DNA of 15,932 nucleotides from NCBI GenBank assembly GCA_902801585.1, contig CADCIU010000058.1:11389-27320 (forward strand), read 5' to 3'. The notes beneath the pieces are model-generated. The model was not told where the DNA came from and searched no databases. It saw only the letters and a program-made list of their open reading frames with translations. Positions 7,683-15,931 of the stretch are shown here, piece by piece (position 1 is the stretch's first letter; every line of letters starts with the position of its first letter). The position numbers and the translations under genes were made by a program. The DNA comes from an uncultured Lachnospiraceae bacterium (GTDB lineage: Bacteria > Bacillota_A > Clostridia > Lachnospirales > Lachnospiraceae).

Positions 7683-8975
7683 ATGCAGGAATACACGAGA
7701 CTGGTCAGCAGCAGGTTCTGGGAAATTTTGGAAGAGTCCCCGGCGCACTGCAAAAGCTGGGACAACACAGATGAAATGATAAGGTATCTGACAGACCCGG
7801 GTCAGGACAACAGCCTTGCCTTTATCCTGGCGCGAAGTCTGCAGCGGCGGTTCCCCGGAGAGCTTTCCGGGATGACGCCGGCCGAGAATATCGCAGGAAG
7901 CGTGCCGGATCAGGAAATACCTTCCTACATCCGGCTTATGCGGCATCTTTTATCCGAAACCCGGATGGAAGGGGCTTTTCGCAACAGTCAGCTCGAAAAA
8001 TACCTGAAGGGTGAAACTCAGCGTCTGCCGAGGGATAACTGCTTTAAGCTTGCCTTCGCCCTCGCCATGGACGAAGACGATGTTCTTGAACTCCTTCAGT
8101 CCTGTTCCCTTCCGCCTTTCAATTTCCGAAGTCCCGAAGAACTCATCTACTTTTTCTGCTTCTGCAGCCAGCGGATCGCCGATGAGAATAAAGAAAAGAA
8201 TCCCTATGGCTGGACATTTGCCAATGATCTTTGTCAGGAGACGGCAAAATATCTCAAAAATGCAGGTCCTTCAGAAGGCCTCGCTTTTTCAGGGCAGAGT
8301 GAACTGATCGAGGATGAGATCCTTACCCTGTTGGATGAGCCCTCTTCTCCGGAAAGGAAAGCTTCCTTGCTGCGGGATTATATCCTTTCCCATGCATCCA
8401 TCCTCAATGGCTATTCGCGAAGGGCCTATCAATGTTTTGACGAGCTTCTGGAAGAGATCACAGAAATCCTGGCGGATCGCGAGTCGGGCGATATCCCGGA
8501 AAAAACCTCGGTGCGGCTGTCCTGGCTTGCCGGCAAAATGTACCGGAACATCTGGCCTCAATATGGCGACGGGACCACCGGGGATTTTGTTCCCTTGAAG
8601 AAATCGACACCCGCTCTTCCTTCCAAGCTGACCGATGAGCCGCTCTGGCGCTCAAGGCTCCTGAAGCTCAAGAAACGAGAGATTCCTGTGTCCAGGCATG
8701 ATATTCTCTTCCTGTATATGATCTCATGGGACCTCCAGGAGACAGATCTTACCGGCAAGGAGGCCGTGGAAAGCTTCATCGTCGAGGCAGATGATCTGTT
8801 ATATAAAGCAGGTATGCCCGGCATCTATATCCCCGACAGCTACGACCGCCTGATCCTTTTGGCCATTGCCTCCGGTTATCCGACGGCTTTTCTGGGAGAT
8901 TTTTATGAGGCAGGTGCGGATGAGCACATCATCCGCGACCTGATCGAAAAAAACCGCAAGCGGCAGAGCCGGTAA
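7683..8975 (+). CDS. Helical protein with XRE-like half-HTH, partner of the kinase-TIR protein
   Basis: A 430-residue soluble protein with no signal or membrane segment. It starts 21 bp after the kinase-TIR stop, with GGGAG 6 nt before the ATG, so the two genes should share a transcript. Residues about 103-141 (L-E-K-Y-L-K-G, then R-D-N-C-F-K-L-A-F-A-L and D-D-V-L-E-L-L) match the pattern of the second half of Clostridial XRE-type HTH domains (recognition helix, then the ALxLxxxExxxLL helices); the first helix pair is not clear. The rest appears alpha-helical and I recognise no enzyme motif. It could be a DNA-binding regulator of the operon, an adaptor, or a substrate of the kinase. The family assignment is tentative. 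Confidence 0.75.
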   Translation: MQEYTRLVSSRFWEILEESPAHCKSWDNTDEMIRYLTDPGQDNSLAFILARSLQRRFPGELSGMTPAENIAGSVPDQEIPSYIRLMRHLLSETRMEGAFRNSQLEKYLKGETQRLPRDNCFKLAFALAMDEDDVLELLQSCSLPPFNFRSPEELIYFFCFCSQRIADENKEKNPYGWTFANDLCQETAKYLKNAGPSEGLAFSGQSELIEDEILTLLDEPSSPERKASLLRDYILSHASILNGYSRRAYQCFDELLEEITEILADRESGDIPEKTSVRLSWLAGKMYRNIWPQYGDGTTGDFVPLKKSTPALPSKLTDEPLWRSRLLKLKKREIPVSRHDILFLYMISWDLQETDLTGKEAVESFIVEADDLLYKAGMPGIYIPDSYDRLILLAIASGYPTAFLGDFYEAGADEHIIRDLIEKNRKRQSR

Positions 8976-8993
8976 ATGACCGTCCTGTCATTT
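8974..8993. terminator. Short inverted repeat between convergent genes
   Basis: AAATGAC (8974-8980) and GTCATTT (8987-8993) form a 7-bp stem with a 6-nt loop. It overlaps the stop codons of both convergent genes. The A/T flanks could let it act as a weak bidirectional terminator, but there is no strong T-run. Confidence 0.35.
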
Positions 8994-9704
8994 GGTGCCA
9001 TAGTGAATAGGGCCTGTCAGATTGCGCCCGGCAAGATGGTTATTATAAAAATCATCCAGCCCCCAGGCATGTGCGGATGCAGAAGGGACCATGTTTCCAT
9101 CCTGATCATACCAATCCCCCCACGAATAGCGGAAGTTTCTGCCCGTTGATCTGTCATAAACCGTAAAGCCATCATTTTCATAAGGGTTGCCGGACGGATT
9201 GTAGTCATAATATCCGCTTCCGGGAATGATAATGCCGCTCGGTTTCTTCGGCTCCTCGATCACATCGCTGTCACCGATCAAGAAGATCAGGCCAAATGCT
9301 CCAACCATAAGAACTGTCTTGATCCAGTCATCCGGGTCCTGCACACAGAGCGGGATCATGGTTCCGATGATACTGCAAAACAGATAATTTCCAAAGATGA
9401 TCACGATGCCGAGCAGCCTTTTCTTCCCCGCCTTTATCGTCGCAACTACCGCAAGGATGATCAGAGCACTTTCAATCAACAGACGAAAAGCAAACACGAA
9501 TCTGAAAACTCCTGTACTGACTGCAAATGCTGCAGACAGAGGTGAAATAATGCCGGCAAGACAGGATGCAATATTCCCGAATGAGCCAACCCTTACGTCT
9601 GCCCTGTGAATAAGCAGCAGATAAGGGATCGCAAAAACCGCCAATAGGATCGCAAGTATGACTAAGTTTTTTCCTGACATTATATATAAAAACTGAAGCA
9701 GCAT
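8988..9704 (-). CDS. Multi-pass membrane protein with aromatic/Gly/Asn-rich C-terminal tail
   Basis: A 238-residue protein with five predicted membrane helices (about 13-32, 44-64, 68-91, 97-118, 129-143) and a soluble C-terminal tail of about 95 residues rich in Tyr, Gly, Asn and Asp, with the patterns G-S-G-Y-Y-D-Y-N and Y-S-W-G-D-W-Y. The family is not recognised. AAAGGAGG lies 7 nt before the ATG at 9704, fixing the start. It converges on the kinase-TIR operon with only 12 bp between stop codons and follows the small membrane-protein gene after 99 bp, so those two may share a transcript. Confidence 0.75.
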   Translation of the reverse strand: MLLQFLYIMSGKNLVILAILLAVFAIPYLLLIHRADVRVGSFGNIASCLAGIISPLSAAFAVSTGVFRFVFAFRLLIESALIILAVVATIKAGKKRLLGIVIIFGNYLFCSIIGTMIPLCVQDPDDWIKTVLMVGAFGLIFLIGDSDVIEEPKKPSGIIIPGSGYYDYNPSGNPYENDGFTVYDRSTGRNFRYSWGDWYDQDGNMVPSASAHAWGLDDFYNNHLAGRNLTGPIHYGTK

Positions 9705-9754
9705 GATTTTTCCTCCTTTTATATTTCCGGCTTTTTATAGCTCTTTTTTACAGG

Positions 9755-9779
9755 TTGGTCATTTCCGGATTGGTCATTT
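9755..9779. repeat. 15-bp-period direct repeat upstream of the membrane-protein gene
   Basis: TTGGTCATTT occurs at 9755-9764 and 9770-9779, a 15-bp period. It lies in the 99-bp gap between two minus-strand genes, about 50 bp upstream of the start at 9704, and could be a tandem binding site or chance. Confidence 0.4.
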
Positions 9780-9803
9780 TCTGTAATCATCCGGTCTCTG
9801 TGA

Positions 9804-10103
9804 TCAGTTCCGTCTGAAAAAGATGATCCCGCCAAAGGACAACAAAACAACCAGGAACGGAACCTCGATACCAAACAGTACTGTGGGTACGGCAGCAGAT
9901 GCCAAATAAAGCTGAAGCACTCTTCCTGCGCTGCTTTTGCTATCTATTTTTAAAAGTGCCATACCGACCAGGATCGACAGACCGATGGTCAGAAAAACAG
10001 CTGTCCAGTATGCTGCTTTCGGAACAGCATTCATATTGGCGAAAAAAACACCGCCTCTGAACACATTGCAAAAATCCAGATAATCTTGAACTGCTTTAGA
10101 CAT
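9804..10103 (-). CDS. Small membrane protein of unknown function
   Basis: A 99-residue protein with a polar N-terminal segment (1-30) and two or three hydrophobic segments (about 31-52, and 62-96 which may be one long or two short helices), ending in RRN. AAGGAGG with an 8-9 nt spacer precedes the ATG. No family is recognised. It is probably the first gene of a two-gene unit with the multi-pass protein downstream. Its upstream region carries the 39-bp block also found before the secreted Cys-motif protein at 2717-3211. Confidence 0.7.
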   Translation of the reverse strand: MSKAVQDYLDFCNVFRGGVFFANMNAVPKAAYWTAVFLTIGLSILVGMALLKIDSKSSAGRVLQLYLASAAVPTVLFGIEVPFLVVLLSFGGIIFFRRN

Positions 10104-10158
10104 ATCATTTTCCTCCTTATTTCCGGTGCTTGCAGCCGGTTTCTTTTTTGATATGTCT

Positions 10159-10200
10159 ATCGTAACAGCTGCCGTTCTTCTTCCTGTTTTTGCGATGCAG
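10159..10200 (-). promoter_or_regulatory. Extended -10 promoter and conserved upstream block (copy B)
   Basis: On the minus strand TGT-TACGAT (TACGAT at 10159-10164) stands in the same register as TGT-TATACT of copy A, about 56 bp before the ATG at 10103. The upstream block reads CTGCATCGCAAAAACAGGAAG, near-identical to CTGCATTGGAAAAACGGGAAG of copy A. The rest of 10201-10285 is T/C-rich with nothing else I can name. Confidence 0.5.
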
Positions 10201-10285
10201 AGACGGTTCTGTCCGGTGTTTATTTCTATCTATTGCAACGCCTTTTCTCTTTTCTTTCTCCGTTTATGGCATCATTGACAATTTC

Positions 10286-11338
10286 TTAAAAACCTCTCAC
10301 ATCCACCACTTTCCCATCATGCTTACTGTAAACAGCAATGATGAGATCTGCGGTATCTGAAGGCTCCAAATCCAGAGCCTCCGCGCCCCAATCAGCCACA
10401 TCCCACTCATCTGCCTTCCAGGCCTCAACCCGCTCCCCGAGGTTTTCGACCAGTCGCTTCACCTTCTCCTCCTCGAGCAGCGACTCCTCCCTGACATCAA
10501 ACGAATCCTGAAACAGCTTAGCTTCATCCTTGCAGTCAAATCCAGTATTGACCAAAATAAGCTGAATCCCCCTGTCATCGCACAGATCAATGATCTTCTC
10601 AAGGTATTCTTTGGCCTGTTCGTCATACACGGGCCGCTCACCGGCAAAGTCCTCCTCCCCAAGCGATGCCCACCTGCTGTGATACTCGCCCAGATTCCAG
10701 AAAAACTCCCACTTCTTCTCATAGAGATTATTCCCATTGCGGTCCGTCAGCGTCGGATCCTTGAACAAATCCAGAACCATCTGTGCCTTGTGCACAGAAA
10801 GCGGAAACGCGTCAAACTGCTCATGCACCTGCCCGTACCGATCGCTCACGATCCTTCCCGGCCACATGTCAAAAACATCCATCACCACGATCTCCGGCTC
10901 CTGATAATCCAGCGCATTGACCAGCACCCAATAAGCGGAAGGAATCGTGCACCCATTCCCCGCCAGATTATAAGCCGCGATCAGATAGCACCCGCCAAAA
11001 TCCTGATAATTTCCATATACATGAACCACGAAAACGGCAATCCTGTCCGCCAGCACTATTTTCAAAAAACAGCCCCACAGCATAAGCAGCCGCCCTTCGT
11101 GCATATTTGCAAGCTTGTGCTTGTGCGGAACCGCGAGTGCCAAAGCTTTCGCCACCAGCCCGAGTATAAAGTTGAAATACTTGTAATAGAACAAAATTGC
11201 CAGATTCAGCGTGAAGCTTGCCGCGACGATGAGCTTGCGGCGCGTGGAATGCACGGCTGCAAGCCCCACGTCCGGCGCGGCTGAGGCCGCGTCTCCGGTT
11301 TCCCGCGTATTCTCTCGCTCAAGTAGGACAATTCCGCC
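10286..11338 (-). pseudogene. Deletion-fused remnant of MBOAT O-acyltransferase and its SGNH partner
   Basis: The frame is open from an upstream TGA (about 11341) to the TAA at 10286; the only candidate start is GTG at 11269, with no ribosome binding site. Numbering from that GTG, residues 10-36 (R-R-K-L-I-V and F-Y-Y-K-Y-F-N-F) and 58-96 (G-R-L-L-M-L-W-G, I-V-L-A-D-R-I-A-V-F, D-F-G-G) match two separated parts of AlgI-like MBOAT proteins. The intervening GISFYTFQ and GPI regions and the later catalytic-His region are absent. From about residue 100 (Y-N-L-A-G-N-G) the sequence switches to the SGNH-type transferase normally encoded next to the MBOAT (F-D-A-F-P-L-S, Y-H-S-R-W, R-G-I-Q-L-I-L-V-N-T). 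Two genes have thus been collapsed into one frame by at least two deletions, and the result should be inactive as an O-acetyltransferase. Confidence 0.75.
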
Positions 11339-11389
11339 TCACTTTATGGTGCCATTGCCCAATAAGAGAAATAAACACCACTGCTGAAT

Positions 11390-11497
11390 CACTTCGGCGC
11401 GGGCAAGATGACTGTCAACTGGAAGAAAAATGCAATCGGAGGCGTCAAGTTTTGTTCCGGATGGTGTATCGTGAAGACGGTGACAATCAGGAAATAA
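11390..11497 (+). pseudogene. Possible tail of a decayed cell-surface Fn3/Ig-like repeat protein
   Basis: A short plus-strand frame ends at TAA 11495-11497 and reads G-K-M-T-V-N-W-K-K-N-A early and K-T-V-T-I-R-K at the end. This resembles the first and last strands of the Fn3-like repeats common at the C-termini of Lachnospiraceae surface proteins, with a scrambled middle. The match is short and by eye. The rest of 11342-11516 holds nothing I recognise. Confidence 0.3.
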
Positions 11498-11551
11498 AAA
11501 GGCAGCCCTCTCTCAAATGCATCTCGACGACATACATTATCAGTCAAAAAA

Positions 11552-11583
11552 GGCCGGGAACAGTATTAACCCTGTTCCCGGTC
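11552..11583 (-). terminator. Intrinsic terminator of the nucleotidyltransferase operon
   Basis: GGCCGGGAACAG (11552-11563) pairs with CTGTTCCCGGTC (11572-11583) over 12 bp, one pair being G-U, with an 8-nt loop. On the minus strand the stem is followed directly by TTTTTT (11551-11546). It also overlaps the stop of the Fic stub. The stem shares its 12-base core with the hairpin at 13737-13775. Confidence 0.8.
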
Positions 11584-11750
11584 TATTTTACGCACGTCAG
11601 CCGGCTGCCTTCCATGTGATTGGAGTTGTATGTCAGCTCGATCTGCACCTTATGATAGATACCTCCGGACATTCCGTTTTCCTTCTCCATAGCCCGTCTT
11701 CCGGGCAGATCCTCAGGCGTTTTTCTCCGCCTCGGTTTTCTGCCGGGTTT
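11583..11750 (-). pseudogene. N-terminal stub of a Fic-family protein
   Basis: A minus-strand frame between in-frame TAG at 11751-11753 and TAG at 11583-11585 encodes G-G-I-Y-H-K-V-Q-I-E-L-T-Y-N-S-N-H-M-E-G followed by S-R-L-T. This closely resembles the N-terminal signature of Clostridial Fic proteins (YNSNxIEGSRLT). The part carrying the catalytic HPFxxGNGR loop is missing: after S-R-L-T only four residues remain before the stop. The segment 11751-11816 upstream does not continue it in frame. Remnant of a gene cut by rearrangement; not expected to be active. Confidence 0.65.
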
Positions 11751-11816
11751 CTATAAACAGCCGATAACGGCATCGTATTCTGCTGCACTGATTGAAGAGG
11801 CTGTATGGTTTCCATA

Positions 11817-12614
11817 TCACTGCCCCGTCTGAAGTTTACGAAGCAGCTCACGAAAAGCATTATTCAACTCGTTATAATCATGCTTATGATCATCCGGCAC
11901 AGCATTCGAGATCTGCTTCTGCCTTGCACATTCCTCGCGTATAAACGAGATGATACCGGGCATCTGTGGGTTCAGATCCTTCTCCTCTGTCTCAGCCTTT
12001 CGTGCCAGCAATTCCTGAATCGCCGCATACAGTTCCTGTGTCAGCACATCATCCGGCTCGCTGAACATGGTAAGCAGTTTATCAAACTCCATCGGCGGAA
12101 CAACATGATACCGTTCGATCCACCTGCAGCACAGAAGCGGCCGGAGCGCATAGAAATACTTCTTATAACGGATCATTTCCCCCTGCAGGAACCCCTGCAG
12201 AGTACTGTTCGCGGTTCCATAGTAATGACACAGAGCGGATTTCTCTGAAAAATAGTGCAGGGCTGTTTCCTTCAGGGCTTCCCACTCATCTGCCTTACGG
12301 TAGATGATAGGAGAGTTCGCCCACTCCATGATATTTGGGTTACCTTTTCCAAAAGCCAGCAATGCTTTCTTCACATCCCAGCCGTTAATGTCCAGGACCT
12401 CATCCAGCTGCCACTCGATCACATCTTTCATGGGATCAACCCGGAGATATTCCTCCGATCGGTGCGCATAGATGAACCGCACGTCATAATCACTGTCCGG
12501 AGACGCAAATCCCCAGGCCCGGCTGCCGGATTCGACCGCCAGAAGGATCCTGACATTGTATTTCTTCTCAATTGCATCCAGATTCTCCCGGATTTCTTTT
12601 TGAATATCTCTCAT
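11817..12614 (-). CDS. Pol-beta-type nucleotidyltransferase (YcgL / RlaP-like), second of pair
   Basis: A 265-residue member of the YcgL/COG3541 nucleotidyltransferases (PF10127-like). The signature G-S-R-A-W-G-F-A-S-P-D-S-D-Y-D at residues 30-44 gives the Gly-Ser motif and the metal-binding Asp42 and Asp44. The family pattern G-N-P-N-I-M-E-W-A-N-S-P follows near residue 90. These enzymes are predicted to transfer nucleotides to an unknown acceptor, possibly in RNA repair or modification. Its ATG overlaps the stop codon of the upstream gene (ATGA, 12611-12614), with GGAGAG upstream, which indicates translational coupling. The length is usual for the family and no residue is obviously missing. 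Confidence 0.85.
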   Translation of the reverse strand: MRDIQKEIRENLDAIEKKYNVRILLAVESGSRAWGFASPDSDYDVRFIYAHRSEEYLRVDPMKDVIEWQLDEVLDINGWDVKKALLAFGKGNPNIMEWANSPIIYRKADEWEALKETALHYFSEKSALCHYYGTANSTLQGFLQGEMIRYKKYFYALRPLLCCRWIERYHVVPPMEFDKLLTMFSEPDDVLTQELYAAIQELLARKAETEEKDLNPQMPGIISFIREECARQKQISNAVPDDHKHDYNELNNAFRELLRKLQTGQ

Positions 12615-13636
12615 CCGATCTCTCCAGTCACAACACGCCGGTTGATACTCTCGACGAACCTGCCTATTGCTTCCATATCCGGATTGTCCGAAAGAATACT
12701 GTTTTTCTCAGCCTTCTGAAAACGGCACTCATAATCCGCCACGATCTCATAAAATGCCGGCGTCAGGACATTTTCCTGCATATAGTCGCCGTTGCGGATA
12801 CTCCGCAGCAGCTGCAGATCCGATTCCGGCCGGTGCGTGCGTATCTCGCCCTTCTCCAGGATATCGATTCCCATCATGAACAGCCGCACCAGATGCATGG
12901 CATGCTTGTTCAGGTGGTTATCATCTTTCTTATGATTCCGCTTCCCGATCTTGTCATAGTCCCGGACGACGCTATGCAAGGTATTCATCATGTCGTTATA
13001 CCGGCGGAGCGGATAATGGCGGAAGTCCGCATCCAGAAAGATCTCCGTCTCAAGGCCTTCCGTCTCAGCTGCATCGATATACAGCTTCGCATCCGTCTTG
13101 TATTGCTCAATCTGTCTCCGGTTGAAATCATCCAAAGCATGATTCACCGATTTCAGAATATGCTCTTCGCGGGATGGCTGTGGAAGAGTATCCCTGGCGA
13201 TCGCGTTCTGAAGTCTTCGAAGCTGGGCATCCGCATAATGTCCGAAGGAAGCCGCTGCCCGTTTGGATAAGAACAGCTGACGATGGTCCAGAAGCTCCTG
13301 TCCGATAACTGTCTTTATCACATACTGATCATCATCCAATCCCAGGATCTCAATCGTGTTGGGATTGCAGTTCAGAAGCAGATTGACTAGTTTGGTAAAT
13401 GAATAGATGACCGTATCGGTATTCGGGTCCTCATACTGGTCGAACGATGTCAGACCGATGAGGTCCGACGGGAGATTCATAGTAACACCCCGAAAATCAA
13501 TATCACTCCCTTCACGATTCGTCCCATAACCGTAGCTCCCGCTCACGCCGAGGAGCATGATTCGGGAGCCGAGACGGGGATTATCCCAGAGAAAGCTATA
13601 TTCTGCCATGTTCAATAGTCTTTTAAAATCCATCAT
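12611..13636 (-). CDS. Pol-beta-type nucleotidyltransferase (YcgL / RlaP-like), first of pair
   Basis: A 341-residue paralogue of the following gene product. The motif G-V-S-G-S-Y-G-Y-G-T-N at 30-40 and S-D-I-D-F at 44-48 supply Gly33-Ser34 and the metal ligands Asp45 and Asp47. Later family patterns are C-N-P-N-T-I-E near residue 89 and a His/Arg-rich helix K-H-A-M-H-L-V-R-L near 249. The reaction is predicted nucleotidyl transfer; the acceptor is unknown. The frame opens with two ATGs (13636 and 13633) and only a weak purine-rich Shine-Dalgarno, so the exact start is unsure. A strong promoter lies about 55 bp upstream. Confidence 0.85.
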   Translation of the reverse strand: MMDFKRLLNMAEYSFLWDNPRLGSRIMLLGVSGSYGYGTNREGSDIDFRGVTMNLPSDLIGLTSFDQYEDPNTDTVIYSFTKLVNLLLNCNPNTIEILGLDDDQYVIKTVIGQELLDHRQLFLSKRAAASFGHYADAQLRRLQNAIARDTLPQPSREEHILKSVNHALDDFNRRQIEQYKTDAKLYIDAAETEGLETEIFLDADFRHYPLRRYNDMMNTLHSVVRDYDKIGKRNHKKDDNHLNKHAMHLVRLFMMGIDILEKGEIRTHRPESDLQLLRSIRNGDYMQENVLTPAFYEIVADYECRFQKAEKNSILSDNPDMEAIGRFVESINRRVVTGEIG

Positions 13637-13690
13637 CTTAATCTTATGAGGCCTATCCTCTTTTCATCATCTTACAGATTTCTGTTCATT

Positions 13691-13719
13691 ATTATACTTT
13701 CATAGCATGATCCCCGCAA
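13691..13719 (-). promoter_or_regulatory. Sigma-A promoter of the nucleotidyltransferase pair
   Basis: On the minus strand TTGCGG (13714-13719), a 17-bp spacer and a perfect TATAAT (13691-13696) precede the start at 13636, giving an expected 5' leader of about 48 nt. Confidence 0.75.
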
Positions 13720-13736
13720 TCCTTCCACCTATCCGC

Positions 13737-13775
13737 AAAGGACCGGGAACAGCATCAAACTGTTCCCGGTCCTTT
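13737..13775 (-). terminator. Strong 16-bp hairpin, terminator after the glucosidase gene
   Basis: AAAGGACCGGGAACAG (13737-13752) and CTGTTCCCGGTCCTTT (13760-13775) pair perfectly over 16 bp with a 7-nt loop. The A/T ends make it look bidirectional, though the T-run is only three. It lies about 95 bp after the glucosidase stop and just upstream of the nucleotidyltransferase promoter. The 95 bp from 13776 to 13870 show nothing else I can name. Confidence 0.7.
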
Positions 13776-13870
13776 ACACGTGTCCGCGAGGTGACTCGAA
13801 ACCCCGCCCTGCCGCTTAGGAGCGTGTTTGTCACCCAAATCTAATTATTATAAAGTGGAGCTTGAAGCCC

Positions 13871-15328
<1,458 letters not shown>

Positions 15329-15420
15329 TCACTTCAGATCATCATACGTAACCAGTTCGATCCCCTGCTCCTCAATATACTTCTTCGTCTCGTCGCTGCA
15401 GAAAAGAGCGGCAGCTCTCT
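15329..15420 (-). pseudogene. C-terminal tail of a truncated gene upstream of the glucosidase
   Basis: A minus-strand frame ends at TGA 15329-15331 and reads A-L-F-C-S-D-E-T-K-K-Y-I-E-E-Q-G-I-E and then L-V-T-Y-D-D-L-K at its C-terminus, which looks like genuine protein. Its stop is 15 bp before the glucosidase ATG. Before about 15420 the coding signal moves to the plus-strand TetR-like fragment, so this gene appears cut there. The minus frame stays open further but reads as arginine/leucine/proline-rich shadow. I cannot name the family; a sugar-related gene would be expected from its place. Confidence 0.5.
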
Positions 15421-15423
15421 CTG

Positions 15424-15822
15424 TTGGAAGAAGTCCTCGCCACGGAAGGCGAAGGGGAAGCCAGATTTGTCGGCCTGCTGAATGCATTACGGGACGTCTA
15501 CGAAGAAAACCGCATCTATCTCAAGCCGCTTGTCATTGACTATCACAGCAGTATGTTTTCTCGCGCATACCGCCAAATGCTCAAAGATGCCCTGAAAAAG
15601 GACGGAAACTTCCCCGCCTATCCCGAAGATAGCAGGGAATACATTATCCTGGACTGTGTCATGAGCGGATATATTGAAATGCTCCTGCAGTTTCTGGACT
15701 CCGGAGCTCTTTCCATGGAGGAAGCTTTCCGTTTGGCTTACTACACTATGGAGCACGGAACAAAACCCGCTTTACTAAGTCAGCTGGGAATCAGTGATTT
15801 GAGTGATCAGCTCCGACCATAA
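15424..15822 (+). pseudogene. TetR-like regulator, C-terminal part only
   Basis: The plus frame is open from 15352; convincing protein sequence begins around 15403-15424 and runs to TAA at 15820-15822. The roughly 132 residues are all-helical with patterns typical of TetR ligand-binding domains: an A-L-R-D-V-Y-E-E-N-R-I-Y-L helix, an R-A-Y-R-Q-M-L-K-D-A-L helix, then M-S-G-Y-I-E-M-L-L-Q-F-L-D-S-G-A-L-S-M-E-E. The N-terminal HTH is missing and no ribosome binding site is seen, so this is a headless remnant beginning at a rearrangement point. A short stand-alone protein started at TTG 15424 is less likely. Confidence 0.55.
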
Positions 15823-15847
15823 TGATTTGCCATTGACTTGCCCATAA

Positions 15848-15931
15848 TCAGTATTTTACCCCATAGTAATCAAGATATATCTTGAATCGATCCTGCGCTG
15901 CCAGACAGGTATCGCGAAGATATCCCTGCTC
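15848..15931 (-). CDS. C-terminal end of a gene running off the window
   Basis: A minus-strand frame enters from the right edge and ends at TGA 15848-15850. Its last 27 residues include L-A-A-Q-D-R-F-K-I-Y-L-D-Y-Y-G-V-K-Y and look like real coding sequence, convergent with the TetR-like fragment at 25 bp. Too little is visible to name it. Confidence 0.45.
   Translation of the reverse strand, partial: EQGYLRDTCLAAQDRFKIYLDYYGVKY

Noticed and set aside
3453..8975. Calling the kinase-TIR operon a known Thoeris or other named defence system
   Set aside because: No ThsA-like SIR2/SLOG effector or other named partner gene is present, and the membrane-propeller architecture differs.
10679..11284. 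A 201-codon plus-strand frame opposite the MBOAT-SGNH remnant
   Set aside because: The minus strand carries clear MBOAT and SGNH-like motifs; the plus frame is a basic, low-information shadow.
12572..13270. A 232-codon plus-strand frame opposite the first nucleotidyltransferase gene
   Set aside because: The minus-strand product has a full nucleotidyltransferase signature; the plus translation has no family pattern.
13822..13856. Plus-strand TTGTCA followed by TATAAA, resembling a promoter
   Set aside because: The spacer is only 15 bp and no plus-strand gene lies downstream.
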